Source of the DNA: Oscillospiraceae bacterium
GTDB lineage: Bacteria; Bacillota; Clostridia; Oscillospirales; Ruminococcaceae
Direction: 5' to 3'
DNA length: 64,000 bases
NCBI GenBank assembly: GCA_017550285.1
Contig: JAFZPP010000010.1
Span: forward strand, 1-64,000
Shown here: in pieces, positions 54,132 through 63,451 of the stretch
Layout of the letters: each line of letters starts with the position of its first letter
Numbering within the stretch: position 1 is the first letter of the stretch
The notes under the pieces: generated by a model
Told to the model about the DNA's origin: nothing
The model's database searches: none
Seen by the model: only the letters and a program-made list of their open reading frames with translations
Program-made: the position numbers and the translations under genes

Positions 54132-54170
54132 ACAATCAACATACTCCTGTTTTATTCACCGTGATGCATG

Positions 54171-54809
54171 TTATGCTTCACCGATCAAAGCGAAATAATC
54201 CTCCAGCGCATACCGTATCTGCTGATAGGTAAAGCCGCGCCGGACGAGTGCCGCCGTGACCTTTTCGGTCGATTTGCGGTCATCGGGGTCAGTCAGATAC
54301 CGCGCATATTTCTTTTGCAGCAGCTCCAGCAGCATCGCAGAAATTGTCTCCGCATTGTCATATGCTGCAAGTGCATCGTCGATATCCGTCTGCGAAAGCC
54401 CGCGGTGCTTCATCTCAAATGCCGCACGCCGCAGCCCGTATTTCTTCCCTTCGACATAGTGCGCTGCAAGCTGCTCAGCATAGCGCGCATCATTGACAAA
54501 GCCGTAGCGCGTGAGCTTTTCCAGCGCTTGCAGAACGGCTGTCTCCTGTGCCTCGGGCGCGGTCATGAGCCTGTCATAGAGCTCTCTGTAGGAATAGCCG
54601 CGCTTCTCGAGCAGATACAGCCCGTATTCATAGGCACGGTGCTCCGCCGCCTGCTGCCGCAAATCGGCGATGCGTTCCTCTGTGAGATCATCGCCCGTGC
54701 GCAGACCCGCGCCGTACAGCAGGTCGCTGTGCAGCCACAGCGTCGAATCATCTTCGAGCCGGACTGCCCAGAGCTTGCCCTTGCCCTTTGTAATCTCCGT
54801 GATTTTCAT
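54171..54809 (-). CDS. recX: Regulatory protein RecX
   Basis: A 212-aa helical protein that inhibits RecA filaments. Three helical repeats (about 60-210) include YSYRELYDRL, YGFVNDARYAEQL and KKYGLRRAAFEM. I start at the ATG at 54809, 13 bp after the recA stop; its ribosome site is poor, so coupling to recA translation is likely. The recA-recX order is standard. Confidence 0.9.
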   Translation of the reverse strand: MKITEITKGKGKLWAVRLEDDSTLWLHSDLLYGAGLRTGDDLTEERIADLRQQAAEHRAYEYGLYLLEKRGYSYRELYDRLMTAPEAQETAVLQALEKLTRYGFVNDARYAEQLAAHYVEGKKYGLRRAAFEMKHRGLSQTDIDDALAAYDNAETISAMLLELLQKKYARYLTDPDDRKSTEKVTAALVRRGFTYQQIRYALEDYFALIGEA

Positions 54810-54822
54810 GCCGATGCAGCGA

Positions 54823-56010
54823 TTACTCCTCCGGTGCAAACTCCTCAAAATCGTCGTCCGAATCATTGCCTGCCGCATCAAGCGCCGCACCGGTCTCCGC
54901 GACGGCACTGTCCGCCTTGGATTTTGCCTCCGAGACCGCAGCCGCCTTCTTATTCTTCTTGGAAGCGAGGACAATGCTCTCCTTCTTCTCGAGAATCTGC
55001 TGCTCGACCTCCTTTGCAAAGGCGGTATCCATTTCCAGCAGCTCCTTGACGGCATCTCTGCCCTGCCCCAGCTTGCGTTCGCCGTAGCTGAACCACGAGC
55101 CGCTCTTATGGATGATATCGAGCTCGGTTGCAAGGTCGAGAATCTCACCGATGCGGGAGATGCCCTTGCCGTACATCATATCGAATTCGCACTCCTTGAA
55201 AGGCGGTGCGACCTTGTTCTTGACGACCTTGACTCTGGTGCGGTTGCCGATGACCTCAGCGCCGCTCTTGATTGCCTCACCCTTGCGGACCTCCATACGG
55301 ACAGAGGAATAGAATTTGAGCGCTCTGCCGCCTGTTGTGACCTCGGGGTTGCCGTACATGACGCCGATCTTTTCACGCACCTGATTGATGAACACGGCGA
55401 CGCAGTTTGATTTGGAGATGACCGGTGTCAGCTTGCGCATCGCCTGCGACATCAGTCTTGCGAGCATACCGACATGCGAGTCGCCCATTTCGCCCTCGAT
55501 CTCGGCGCGCGTGGTCATTGCCGCAACCGAGTCAATGACTATGACGTCGATTGCACCGGAGCGCACGAGTGCCTCCGCAATTTCCAGCGCCTGCTCGCCA
55601 CTGTCCGGCTGGGATACGAGCAGATTGTCGATATCGACACCGAGCGCCTGTGCATAGACCGGATCGAGCGCATGCTCTACGTCGATGAACGCAGCCTCGC
55701 CGCCTGCCTTCTGCGCCTCCGCGATGATCTGGAGCGCGACGGTTGTCTTACCGGAGGATTCCGGTCCGTAGATTTCGACGATTCTGCCGCGCGGCACACC
55801 GCCGATGCCCAGCGCCATATCGAGCGTCAGGGAGCCGGTCGAGATTGCCTTGACATTCTGCACATTATTTTCACCGAGCCGCATGACCGCGCCTGCGCCG
55901 TACTGCTTCTCGATCTGCGCGATTGCAGCCTTGAGCGCCTTTTCGCGTTCCTCCTTGCTCGCCTGCTTGACAGCGGTAATATTCTTCTTTTTCAGTTCAG
56001 CCTTTGCCAT
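54823..56010 (-). CDS. recA: Recombinase RecA
   Basis: A 395-aa DNA-dependent ATPase for recombination and SOS induction. Walker [10 protein letters not shown] is at 82-90, Walker B-like VIVIDSVAA at about 155-163, loop 2 region and an acidic C-terminal tail ending [11 protein letters not shown]. The tail is preceded by an Ala/Lys-rich stretch (about 340-380) longer than in many RecAs. The ATG at 56010 follows AAAGGAA. No clear LexA box is visible in the 89-bp leader. Confidence 0.96.
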   Translation of the reverse strand: MAKAELKKKNITAVKQASKEEREKALKAAIAQIEKQYGAGAVMRLGENNVQNVKAISTGSLTLDMALGIGGVPRGRIVEIYGPESSGKTTVALQIIAEAQKAGGEAAFIDVEHALDPVYAQALGVDIDNLLVSQPDSGEQALEIAEALVRSGAIDVIVIDSVAAMTTRAEIEGEMGDSHVGMLARLMSQAMRKLTPVISKSNCVAVFINQVREKIGVMYGNPEVTTGGRALKFYSSVRMEVRKGEAIKSGAEVIGNRTRVKVVKNKVAPPFKECEFDMMYGKGISRIGEILDLATELDIIHKSGSWFSYGERKLGQGRDAVKELLEMDTAFAKEVEQQILEKKESIVLASKKNKKAAAVSEAKSKADSAVAETGAALDAAGNDSDDDFEEFAPEE

Positions 56011-56099
56011 GTTCCATCGGTTCCTTTCCGCGGATCTTCTCCGCATCTGTGTTCAGTTTATTCCTCATCGTGAGGGATGCTGCACTGCCTGTTCAGTGT

Positions 56100-56774
56100 T
56101 CAGGTGTGCGGCTTGACATTGTCCCAGTTTTCGGCATCATAGGCGCCGATCATCCAGTTAAAGCCCTTGTGCTGCTCGACCACAACGTCATAATTCAGTG
56201 CACCGGTGATCTCGGTGCGGTTGACCAGCGCATCGACGCATGCCCAGTCCATGCGGTATATCCGGTCGGCAGCATCGAGAATCTCCTCCGCCGGACGCAT
56301 CACCGTCAGCATCCGCAGCACATCGAAATCCTCCGCCGCGGCAAGAATCCGCACAAGCCCCTCAATCTGCGAGGGCTGCGAGGGATAGGGCAGCTCACCT
56401 TTCAGCAGTCCGCATGCCCAGAAAAGCGGCATGCACATCTCAATGCGCCATGAAAGCTGTCCGCCGTCTGCCGGTGTCAGCGTATTCTGCCGATCCGGAT
56501 ATGCGAGGTCAAAGAGCTTCTGCTCATCGGGCGTCAGATCGTTTTCGAGTCCGAAGAGCTCGAGAATATTCGTGAAAAACAGCGCACTTTCGCGCACATT
56601 GCTGTCCGATGCAAGATCGACCGCAATCTGGGAAGCGAGCATCGCCGCAACCGCGCGCCGCAGAATCTCCTCCGCAGGCTTCACCTTTGCATCCGGTGCA
56701 ATTTCCGGCAGCACAGGGTTGATTTTCACCTGATGCGCCTGCAAATACGCCTCAGAGCGTTCTTTTCTGGTCAT
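56100..56774 (-). CDS. DUF4272-domain protein
   Basis: A 224-aa soluble protein. The pattern RIEMCMPLFWACGLL (about 110-124), the middle MDWACVDALVN (about 175-185) and VVVEQHKGFNWMIGAYDAENWDNV, read as a C-terminal block at about 198-221, match what I know of DUF4272. The function is unknown, though the family appears near toxin/immunity loci in other genomes. The ATG overlaps the prmC stop (ATGA on the other order: prmC is downstream), and GAAAGGAG precedes it. It is wedged between recA and prmC. Confidence 0.78.
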   Translation of the reverse strand: MTRKERSEAYLQAHQVKINPVLPEIAPDAKVKPAEEILRRAVAAMLASQIAVDLASDSNVRESALFFTNILELFGLENDLTPDEQKLFDLAYPDRQNTLTPADGGQLSWRIEMCMPLFWACGLLKGELPYPSQPSQIEGLVRILAAAEDFDVLRMLTVMRPAEEILDAADRIYRMDWACVDALVNRTEITGALNYDVVVEQHKGFNWMIGAYDAENWDNVKPHT

Positions 56775-57577
56775 ATGGACTCCTTTCGCCCGATTACGGT
56801 GCGTTCAATGCCGCCGAGATCGCGGATGCATTCAATCGCAGCGAATCCGTTTTGTGATAATATTGCGGCAACATCCGCCGCCTGATAGATGCCGACCTCA
56901 AAGGCAAGCAGACCGCCCGCAGAAAGCGTACTGCGCCAGAGGCGGGTAATTTCGCGGTAAAAATGCAGCCCGTCCGCACCGCCGTCGAGCGCCGCAGCGG
57001 GTTCAAAGCGAACCTCCTGCTGCAAATTCCGCATATCCTCCGCCGTCAGATAGGGCGGATTGCTGACAACCGCCGCCAAGTCATGATACTGCGCCGCGGT
57101 CTCCGGCTCCAGCACATCCGCTTCACATAACGCTGTATTTTGCAGCCCGAGCGCCGCCAGACTGCGCCTTGCATATTGCAGGGCATCGGGGCTGATTTCC
57201 AGACCGGTGATGCGGCTCTGCGGCAGGTGATGCGCAAGGCTCAGTGCAATGCATCCGCTGCCGGTGCAGAGATCGAGAATCTGCTGCCCGCTGCGGTCCG
57301 GCATACGCGAAAGCACCGCATCCACGAGCGTTTCAGTATCGGCTCTCGGAATCAGCACACCGGTTCCGACATAGAAAGGCAGCCCGTAGAATTCCCATTG
57401 CCCGAGCAGATATTGCAGCGGCTCATGCTTTGCGCGGCGCTGTGCGATTGCCTTTGCGTCCGCTTCGGATTTGGCATCCTCGAGAATCCATTTCGCCTCG
57501 AGCGCTGCATCGTCAATGCCGCCTTCTCGGAGCAATGCCGTCAGTTCGCGGTGCAGTACAGGGTCAAATTGCTTCAT
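56771..57577 (-). CDS. prmC: Release factor glutamine methyltransferase PrmC
   Basis: A 268-aa SAM enzyme methylating the GGQ glutamine of release factors. A helical N-terminal domain (about 1-60, ending QYLLGQWEFYG) precedes the methyltransferase fold with LDLCTGSGCIALSLA (about 101-115) and catalytic NPPY (173-176). I start at the ATG at 57577; a TTG at 57592 is possible but lacks a better site. The DUF1385 gene upstream is the usual neighbour, but prfA, normally next, is absent here and a DUF4272 gene takes its place. Confidence 0.93.
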   Translation of the reverse strand: MKQFDPVLHRELTALLREGGIDDAALEAKWILEDAKSEADAKAIAQRRAKHEPLQYLLGQWEFYGLPFYVGTGVLIPRADTETLVDAVLSRMPDRSGQQILDLCTGSGCIALSLAHHLPQSRITGLEISPDALQYARRSLAALGLQNTALCEADVLEPETAAQYHDLAAVVSNPPYLTAEDMRNLQQEVRFEPAAALDGGADGLHFYREITRLWRSTLSAGGLLAFEVGIYQAADVAAILSQNGFAAIECIRDLGGIERTVIGRKESI

Positions 57578-57612
57578 GATGATGTATCCCAATCAAGTAA
57601 AAGTGAAAAATG

Positions 57613-57806
57613 CTGCCGCATAAATCCCAAATGCTGTCAGTACGCAGCAGACGAGCCATACACCTCCGCCGCACAGGCGCTGACTTCGGTGCAGAATCGG
57701 AGGGCGGCACTGCCGCATAAATCCCCAATGCTGTCAGTACGCAGCAGACGAGCCATACACCTCCGCTGCACAGGCGCTGACTTCGGTGCAGAATCGGAGG
57801 GCGGCA
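57613..57806. repeat. 97-bp tandem duplication
   Basis: Two adjacent 97-bp copies (57613-57709 and 57710-57806) differ at only two positions that I can see (A/C near 57630 and C/T near 57670). Each starts CTGCCGCATAAATC and ends in GGAGGGCGGCA. A third copy would begin at 57807 but runs into the end of the DUF1385 gene. It fills the leader of prmC and has no coding potential in its context. Confidence 0.85.
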
Positions 57807-57813
57807 CTGCCGC

Positions 57814-59205
57814 CTACCATTCGTCGTCTTCGAGATTGTCGGGGATGCAGGGCGTCATTGCCGCGATTGCACACTCGATCTGCGAGGCATCTGGCTCCTT
57901 CGTTGTGATGCGCTGCATCCAGAGTCCCGGCGCCGAGAGGATGCGCGTCAGCGGATTGTCATATCTGCCCGCGAGCCGGATCAGCTCATAGCTGACGCCC
58001 ATAATCAGCGGCAGCAGCAGCAGACCGAACAGCACTCTCTGCCAGACGATCTTATACGGATTGAAGCAGCCGAAGAAAATGCCGATCAGCAGCACGAGGA
58101 AGATAAAGCTCGTGCCGCAGCGCGGATGAAATCTGCACTGCTTTTTGACATTCTCGACCGTCAGCGGGAGCGCCGCCTCAAAGCAGGCAATCGTCTTATG
58201 CTCCGCGCCGTGATATTCGTAGGTTCTGCGGATGCTTTTCGCCCTGCCTGTCAGCCACATATACCCGACGAACAGAATAATCTTCACAAGTCCCTCCGCG
58301 CAGGATTTGATAATCCGGCTGTCGGTCAGCGGCTTGACAAACGATACGACCAGACGCGGCAGCCAGAGGAACAGCAGAAATGCCAGTCCGACGCCGATAA
58401 CCATTGCAATCGTCATGATGATATTGAAGATTTTGTCGCCGAGCTTTTCATCGAGCCATTTCTCGAATTTGCTCTGCTCCTCGTATTCATAATTCTCGGA
58501 CGCCTTTTGCAGATATGCCCAGCGTGCGCGGATGGTTCCGGCATCGGGGTCGCCCTTGACCTGATATTCCTTATCCTTTTTCAGCATTTCGAGGTCCTTG
58601 TTCCGGCGGTATTCGGAAAACCATGCGCTGAATTTCTCGAATGCCTGCTCCTCGGAGAGCCTGTCGATCTTCTCATGCTTCTTCCAGCCGCAGAAATCAT
58701 CGACTTCCTCGTCAAACTGCTTCTCTGCCGCCTTCATCATGCAGCGGTAGCCATCCACCATGGACATCACAAAATTGACGCAGCCGCGTACCAGCGGAAT
58801 CCGGTTATACCACTTGCGGACGATGCGCTGCTTACCGGTTTTCGGATCGGTCTCGAATGCAGCCGGCAGGTCCCATGTTTCGACGTCGATCTCTCCGCTC
58901 GGCAGTCTGCATGCCATTGCACCGCGGAACGCGCCCTTCATCATGACGCCCTCGATCAGCGCTTGTCCGCCGATCTTCGATTTATGTGCATATTCCGCCT
59001 TCGCAGCCGACTGCTCTGCCGATGCGTCTCTTGCGGGATCATGCTCCGCCGGTGCAGCGGTCTCCTCTGCGGTCTCCGGCTCCGGCAGCGATGCTTCGGT
59101 CAGCTCCGCTGTATCCGTCTGCGTTTCTTTATGCGCCGCAAACTGCGCTGCGGCATCGTTCTGTGCGGCAACCTGTGCCGCCAGCAAATGTTCCTGTTCA
59201 GACAA
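57814..59205 (-). CDS. DUF1385 membrane protein (YqhQ-like)
   Basis: A 463-aa protein. The DUF1385 core begins at about residue 78 with IGGQALIEGVMMKG and contains about five TMs in the C-terminal half, with the conserved YHGAEHKTIACFE (about 345-357) and HPRCGTSF (about 373-380). The N-terminal 70 residues are Ala/Glu/Thr-rich and unconserved. No ATG exists before the core, so I accept the TTG at 59205, 7 nt after AAAGGACGGG. Function unknown; it commonly precedes prmC in Clostridia. Confidence 0.85.
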   Translation of the reverse strand: MSEQEHLLAAQVAAQNDAAAQFAAHKETQTDTAELTEASLPEPETAEETAAPAEHDPARDASAEQSAAKAEYAHKSKIGGQALIEGVMMKGAFRGAMACRLPSGEIDVETWDLPAAFETDPKTGKQRIVRKWYNRIPLVRGCVNFVMSMVDGYRCMMKAAEKQFDEEVDDFCGWKKHEKIDRLSEEQAFEKFSAWFSEYRRNKDLEMLKKDKEYQVKGDPDAGTIRARWAYLQKASENYEYEEQSKFEKWLDEKLGDKIFNIIMTIAMVIGVGLAFLLFLWLPRLVVSFVKPLTDSRIIKSCAEGLVKIILFVGYMWLTGRAKSIRRTYEYHGAEHKTIACFEAALPLTVENVKKQCRFHPRCGTSFIFLVLLIGIFFGCFNPYKIVWQRVLFGLLLLPLIMGVSYELIRLAGRYDNPLTRILSAPGLWMQRITTKEPDASQIECAIAAMTPCIPDNLEDDEW

Positions 59206-59251
59206 AATGTTACCCGTCCTTTCATCATGGGTATGATTTCAAATGCGGCAT

Positions 59252-59704
59252 TCACGCCGCAGCGAGCAGCAGCGCGCCGATCACGCCGATCACGCCCCCC
59301 GCGATCACCGCGAGCAGCATCACGCAGAGCTCCTCCTCCGGCAATCTGTAATCATCCGGCTTCTCGGGATTGATCCACAGGATGACCTTGCCGTCCTGAT
59401 TCAGCTTATGCTCCGGTGCCGCCGTCACAGATGCGCCGTGCGGCTTCGGGATATAGGTCACGCCCTCGTAAACATACCGGTACAGCGGCTTATAGTTATA
59501 ACCGGCAGTATGACCGTGCTCATCGTATTGCTCATTCGCCATAAATGCGCAGAGCTCTGCCTCCACGCGCACGGAAAGCCGCTTCCGCCGCACGAAATAC
59601 CGTCTGAGCATCAATGTGCCCAAGCAAACGCCGGCAAGCAGCAGGAGCAGTCCCGGCAGATAGAGAATGATCACAACCAGTGCATTCATAATCGCATTTA
59701 TCAT
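59252..59704 (-). CDS. DUF3592-like membrane protein, paralogue 4
   Basis: A 150-aa protein with an N-terminal TM (about 8-32), a beta-rich middle containing YKPLYRYVYEG and LWINPEKPDDYRL, and a C-terminal TM (about 126-149). The same plan occurs in the next three upstream genes. GAGGGG precedes the ATG. Confidence 0.75.
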   Translation of the reverse strand: MINAIMNALVVIILYLPGLLLLLAGVCLGTLMLRRYFVRRKRLSVRVEAELCAFMANEQYDEHGHTAGYNYKPLYRYVYEGVTYIPKPHGASVTAAPEHKLNQDGKVILWINPEKPDDYRLPEEELCVMLLAVIAGGVIGVIGALLLAAA

Positions 59705-59725
59705 GAGAACCCCTCTTCTGTCAGT

Positions 59726-60208
59726 TCACTGCCCGAATTTATGATTCGGAATCCAAATCTGCGAAACCGCAGCGGCACCGAGGATCACCAGCAGGCAGGT
59801 TCCGGCAATGAGTGCCTTGTCGCGGCTGCCGCGGTTGAAATACTCCGCCGGATTCTCGGGATTGATATAGATTTCGATTCTGGAGCCGATCTCCGGCATC
59901 TGTTCCGAAGCCAGTGTCTCATAGACATCGGAATAATATTCACCTTCATACTGATAGGAGAAAATATGATCGGTGACGGTATAGCGTCTGCCTCGCCGTC
60001 CCCTGCGCTCATGGGTTGCGCCCTCCAGAACGGTCGCCGTCACAGGCTCCGTGCAGCGGAACCGCCGCAGCAGATTCGGCAGAAGCACAACGCCGCCTGC
60101 AATCAGGACAGCGACCAGAAACAGGATGCCGTTCCGCCGGTAATTGACATTGCCGTCAAGGCGCTTCTGCTGCGCGAGCTGCCGCGCCTGATATCTGAAG
60201 CTGGGCAT
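59726..60208 (-). CDS. DUF3592-like membrane protein, paralogue 3
   Basis: A 160-aa protein: basic N-terminus, TM (about 27-46), beta region with FSYQYEGEYYS (about 88-98) and YINPENPAEYF (about 113-123), then a C-terminal TM (about 131-152). It is the member with the longest cytoplasmic N-terminus. GGGAG precedes the ATG. Confidence 0.75.
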   Translation of the reverse strand: MPSFRYQARQLAQQKRLDGNVNYRRNGILFLVAVLIAGGVVLLPNLLRRFRCTEPVTATVLEGATHERRGRRGRRYTVTDHIFSYQYEGEYYSDVYETLASEQMPEIGSRIEIYINPENPAEYFNRGSRDKALIAGTCLLVILGAAAVSQIWIPNHKFGQ

Positions 60209-60291
60209 ATGCAGTCACTCCCTTTTTTGCTGTCGGATGCCGGTTCATTGCCGTGATGCCGTCAATAAAGATGCGCCGTTTGTCCTGTTTC

Positions 60292-60744
60292 TTATTGTTT
60301 GAGCTTCACAACCCCGACCACGGCGACAATCGCAAAGATAATCATCATAAAAATATTCGATGCACGGTTGCGCTTCTTCGATGCGATATATTCCTGCGGA
60401 TTCTCCGGATTGACACGGAATGTACGGACCGTCCCGATCGGATCGCAGATGCCGTTGGTATTGACCTCCGGTCCCGAGGTATAGGTATTGCCTTCATAGG
60501 TATAGCTGAAAATCGCTGCCTGCATAGAATCATACTCAACATGATTCGGTGCCGTTCCGGGTGCATGATGTCCGCTGCTGTGCAGTGTCGTATAGGATGT
60601 CACAGTCGCCTCGACCTCGGCAGAGCAGCGCTTTGTTTTGCGCAAAGCAATCACCGGCCATACAAGCATGCCGCCGACGCCGAATACCATCAGCATGACA
60701 CCTGTGACATTCAGCCCGTTGATAATCGTATCCATTGCAAGCAC
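60292..60744 (-). CDS. DUF3592-like membrane protein, paralogue 2
   Basis: A 150-aa protein: TM (about 12-34), beta region with FSYTYEGNTYT and RVNPENPQEYI (about 108-118), C-terminal TM (about 128-147). A GTG at 60744 lies 8 nt after AAGGAGG and fits better than the ATG at 60735 (17 nt), so GTG is my start. It begins 3 bp after the previous paralogue's stop. Confidence 0.75.
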   Translation of the reverse strand: MLAMDTIINGLNVTGVMLMVFGVGGMLVWPVIALRKTKRCSAEVEATVTSYTTLHSSGHHAPGTAPNHVEYDSMQAAIFSYTYEGNTYTSGPEVNTNGICDPIGTVRTFRVNPENPQEYIASKKRNRASNIFMMIIFAIVAVVGVVKLKQ

Positions 60745-60747
60745 GGT

Positions 60748-61161
60748 TCAAGCCTCCTTCGACACCAGCATGTACACACCGAAGCCGATAAACGCAAGAA
60801 AGATTGTGCCCGCAAAGAGCCCGAGCCTTTTATCACGCTTTTTATCGGTAAACTCCGTGGGATCATCCGGATTGATATGCAGCGTGACATGCTGTCCTGC
60901 ATGGTAGGTCTCCATATTAGAGGAGCCGCTGCCGCTGACCTCGTAGGTCTGACCGTTGAACGTATAGGAATAAAACGGCTGATATGTCACATCGCCGCCC
61001 GCACGGCATTCCCGCATTTCCACGACCTCCGCCCGTACCTCACGGACGCAGCGCTTTGCTTTTTTGATATAGTTTCCGCCGAAGAAAATGAGCACCGCGC
61101 CGAATCCGATCACCAGAAGCAGCCCGATGATCTTCTTTCCGCCGAATCTACCCTTTACCAT
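60748..61161 (-). CDS. DUF3592-like membrane protein, paralogue 1
   Basis: A 137-aa protein: TM (about 11-31), beta region with YSYTFNGQTYE (about 64-74) and HINPDDPTEFT (about 95-105), C-terminal TM (about 113-133). GGAGGG precedes the ATG. It is first of four tandem relatives, 80 bp downstream of the histidine kinase with no terminator between, so the array may be transcribed with the two-component system. Confidence 0.75.
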   Translation of the reverse strand: MVKGRFGGKKIIGLLLVIGFGAVLIFFGGNYIKKAKRCVREVRAEVVEMRECRAGGDVTYQPFYSYTFNGQTYEVSGSGSSNMETYHAGQHVTLHINPDDPTEFTDKKRDKRLGLFAGTIFLAFIGFGVYMLVSKEA

Positions 61162-61241
61162 GCCGATTCCCTCCTGTCCTGATGTTGTGTCCTCTGTACG
61201 GCGTCCGGATGCTTTTGCCGGAACCGCCTGCTGTATATCGC

Positions 61242-62672
61242 TTACTTTGCGTCCTTTGCCGGCAGCGTGATCGTCACGGTCGTACCGACGCCCTCCTCGC
61301 TGTCAATATCCAGCGTGCCGTTGTGCATCGCAACGATCTCATCCGCAACGGCAAGCCCGATGCCCGAGCCGCGCCGCGTATGATTCGGCTTATAGAATTT
61401 CGTCTTGACCTTTCCGAGATCGGAAGCCTTGATGCCGCAGCCGTGATCCTGCACGACGATCCGCACCGCGCTGTTATCCTCCGCAGCCTCCGCAGAAATC
61501 TGCACCAGACCGTCCGCATCGGAATATTTGATTGCATTGTCGATGATATTGATGAAAACCTGCCGGATGCGGTTCTTGTCGCCGTAGACAAAGGGGAGCA
61601 TTTCCGGCTCTTCGTAGATCACGCGGATGCGGTCCTTTTTTGCACGCTCCATATAGATCAGAACGGCATCGCCGAGCTCCGCGAGAATATCCATGGTGTC
61701 CATTTGCAGCGTGAAATGACCGTTCTGCATCCGCGAGAAATCGAGCAGCTCCTCGACCATATCAGAAAGACGCGCCGTCTCGCCGACGATGATATGCAGA
61801 CCCTTCTGCATCATTTCGGGGTCGGCTTCGGTATTTTCATCCGCAGCCATATCGGTCAGCGTCTCCGCCCAGCCCTTGATCGCCGTCAGCGGCGTGCGCA
61901 GCTCATGCGAAACCGAGCTGATAAATTCGTTTTTCATTGCCTCCGCGGCGGAAAGCTCGTCCGCCATATGGTTGATGCCGGCGCAAAGCTCACCGATCTC
62001 ATCCTCACTCTCCTGATTGATCCGCGCGGAGAAATCGCCGAGTGCAAATTTCTCGGTATTGCTGTTGATTTCGCGGATCGGGCGCAGAATCGAGCCCACG
62101 AAATAGAGATCGGACAGTCCCAGCAGCAGCAGCACGGCGATTGCAACAACCGTCACGCCGAGCACAAATGCCGCGATTGTATTGTCAATGGTTTCCAGCG
62201 AGGTCACCACTCTGATCGCGCTGTACTCCTCGCTGATATCGCTGATCGGGAAGCTGACCGCCATGATCCGCTCGCCGTTCTCGGTGCGGCTTGTGCTGTA
62301 GCCGTAAGGCTCCGTTTCCCGCATCGCCGCATCATAATCCGGCATCTTGATCGCATAATCCGGCGAAAAACCGGAGGAGGTCAGCACGATCATGCCGTCA
62401 TAGTCAATCGCCATGAGCTCCATTTTGTCCTTATCGGAGAAGCTCTCGAGCGTACTGCGGATTTCGGCATTGAGATTCGTGCCGGAATCGGCTGCATAGC
62501 GCGTCAGGACGCCGTTGACGGCATTGATCTTCGAGACCAGATACTGCCGCGCGGAATTATAAAAATAATTCTGCACCGCATAAATCAGCGCCAGCTCGAT
62601 CACCAGCAGAATGAGAATGATAACAGCCAGGTTGTTGGTGATCCAGCGGCGCGTAATGCTTTTTTTCCTCAT
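61242..62672 (-). CDS. Membrane sensor histidine kinase (ResE/VicK-like)
   Basis: A 476-aa kinase. TM1 (about 13-35), an extracytoplasmic sensor of about 130 residues (about 36-165), TM2 (about 166-192), HAMP (about 193-243), and the phospho-acceptor H256 in SVSHELRTPLT. The ATPase domain (about 360-470) has NAIKYS, DHGCGI and GSGIGLAV. A long Met/Glu loop (about 273-285) follows the dimerisation helix. It begins 15 bp after the response regulator stop, GAGGC upstream. Confidence 0.92.
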   Translation of the reverse strand: MRKKSITRRWITNNLAVIILILLVIELALIYAVQNYFYNSARQYLVSKINAVNGVLTRYAADSGTNLNAEIRSTLESFSDKDKMELMAIDYDGMIVLTSSGFSPDYAIKMPDYDAAMRETEPYGYSTSRTENGERIMAVSFPISDISEEYSAIRVVTSLETIDNTIAAFVLGVTVVAIAVLLLLGLSDLYFVGSILRPIREINSNTEKFALGDFSARINQESEDEIGELCAGINHMADELSAAEAMKNEFISSVSHELRTPLTAIKGWAETLTDMAADENTEADPEMMQKGLHIIVGETARLSDMVEELLDFSRMQNGHFTLQMDTMDILAELGDAVLIYMERAKKDRIRVIYEEPEMLPFVYGDKNRIRQVFINIIDNAIKYSDADGLVQISAEAAEDNSAVRIVVQDHGCGIKASDLGKVKTKFYKPNHTRRGSGIGLAVADEIVAMHNGTLDIDSEEGVGTTVTITLPAKDAK

Positions 62673-62687
62673 TCGGCGCCTGCCTCT

Positions 62688-63401
62688 TTATCTGTGATTT
62701 TCCGGCTTCTCCTCCCACTTGTAGCCGTAGCCCCAAATGGTCATAATATAGCGCGGCTCGGAAGGATCGTCCTCGATCTTCATGCGCAGCCGGCGGATAT
62801 TGACATCGACGATCTTGTTATCGCCGTAGTAGCTGTCGCTCCAAACATTCGAGAGAATGCTGACGCGGTCGAGCGCCGTATTTTTATTTTTCAGGAAATA
62901 CGTGAGTATTTTGTATTCGACATCGGTCAGCTCAATCGGCTCGCCGTTCTTCGTGACGGTTCTGCCGTCGAGATTGATGACGAACGGACCGGATTCGAGC
63001 ATCTTGATGCCCTCCGAATTCATCGAGTTCATAATGACTCTGCGGTAGAGCGCATCCACTCTGACAGTCAGCTCCGAGGGTGCAAACGGCTTTGTGATGT
63101 AGTCGTCCGCCTCGTTCATCAGCGCATTGACCTTGTCCATTTCCTGCGACTTTGCCGAGAGCATGATGATGCCGAGTGTCTTGGATTTTTCGCGCAGGCG
63201 CTTCAAAACGGTAATACCGTCGATACCGGGCATCATGATATCGAGCAGCGCAATATCGAAATTGCCGTTCTCCTGATCAAAGACCCTGAGCGCAGCCTCG
63301 CCGCTGTTGACATCGACAACGTCATAGCCTGCACGCTTCAAATTGATGACAACAAATTCGCGGATCGTATCCTCATCCTCACAAACCAGCAATCGCTTCA
63401 T
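62688..63401 (-). CDS. OmpR/PhoB-type response regulator
   Basis: A 237-aa regulator with acidic residues E8-D9, phospho-acceptor D54 (LLDIMMPG), K104, and a winged-helix domain (about 130-232) ending IWGYGYKWE. I start at the ATG at 63401, 7 nt after AAAGGAG; an in-frame start at 63440 lacks a ribosome site. Its kinase partner follows directly. Confidence 0.92.
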   Translation of the reverse strand: MKRLLVCEDEDTIREFVVINLKRAGYDVVDVNSGEAALRVFDQENGNFDIALLDIMMPGIDGITVLKRLREKSKTLGIIMLSAKSQEMDKVNALMNEADDYITKPFAPSELTVRVDALYRRVIMNSMNSEGIKMLESGPFVINLDGRTVTKNGEPIELTDVEYKILTYFLKNKNTALDRVSILSNVWSDSYYGDNKIVDVNIRRLRMKIEDDPSEPRYIMTIWGYGYKWEEKPENHR

Positions 63402-63451
63402 AAAAAACGCTCCTTTCCCGATTGTTTTCGTATAATGCAAAAAGTGTGTAT

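Noticed and set aside
56011..56099. LexA box upstream of recA
   Set aside because: GAAC half-sites occur, but no GAAC-N4-GTTC palindrome is visible in the 89-bp gap.
57613..57806. CRISPR array
   Set aside because: Only two direct units of 97 bp with no spacers between; a plain tandem duplication.
57140..57991. Plus-strand frame spanning the tandem repeat and part of prmC
   Set aside because: It contains the repeat translated twice and runs opposite prmC and DUF1385, with no start signals.
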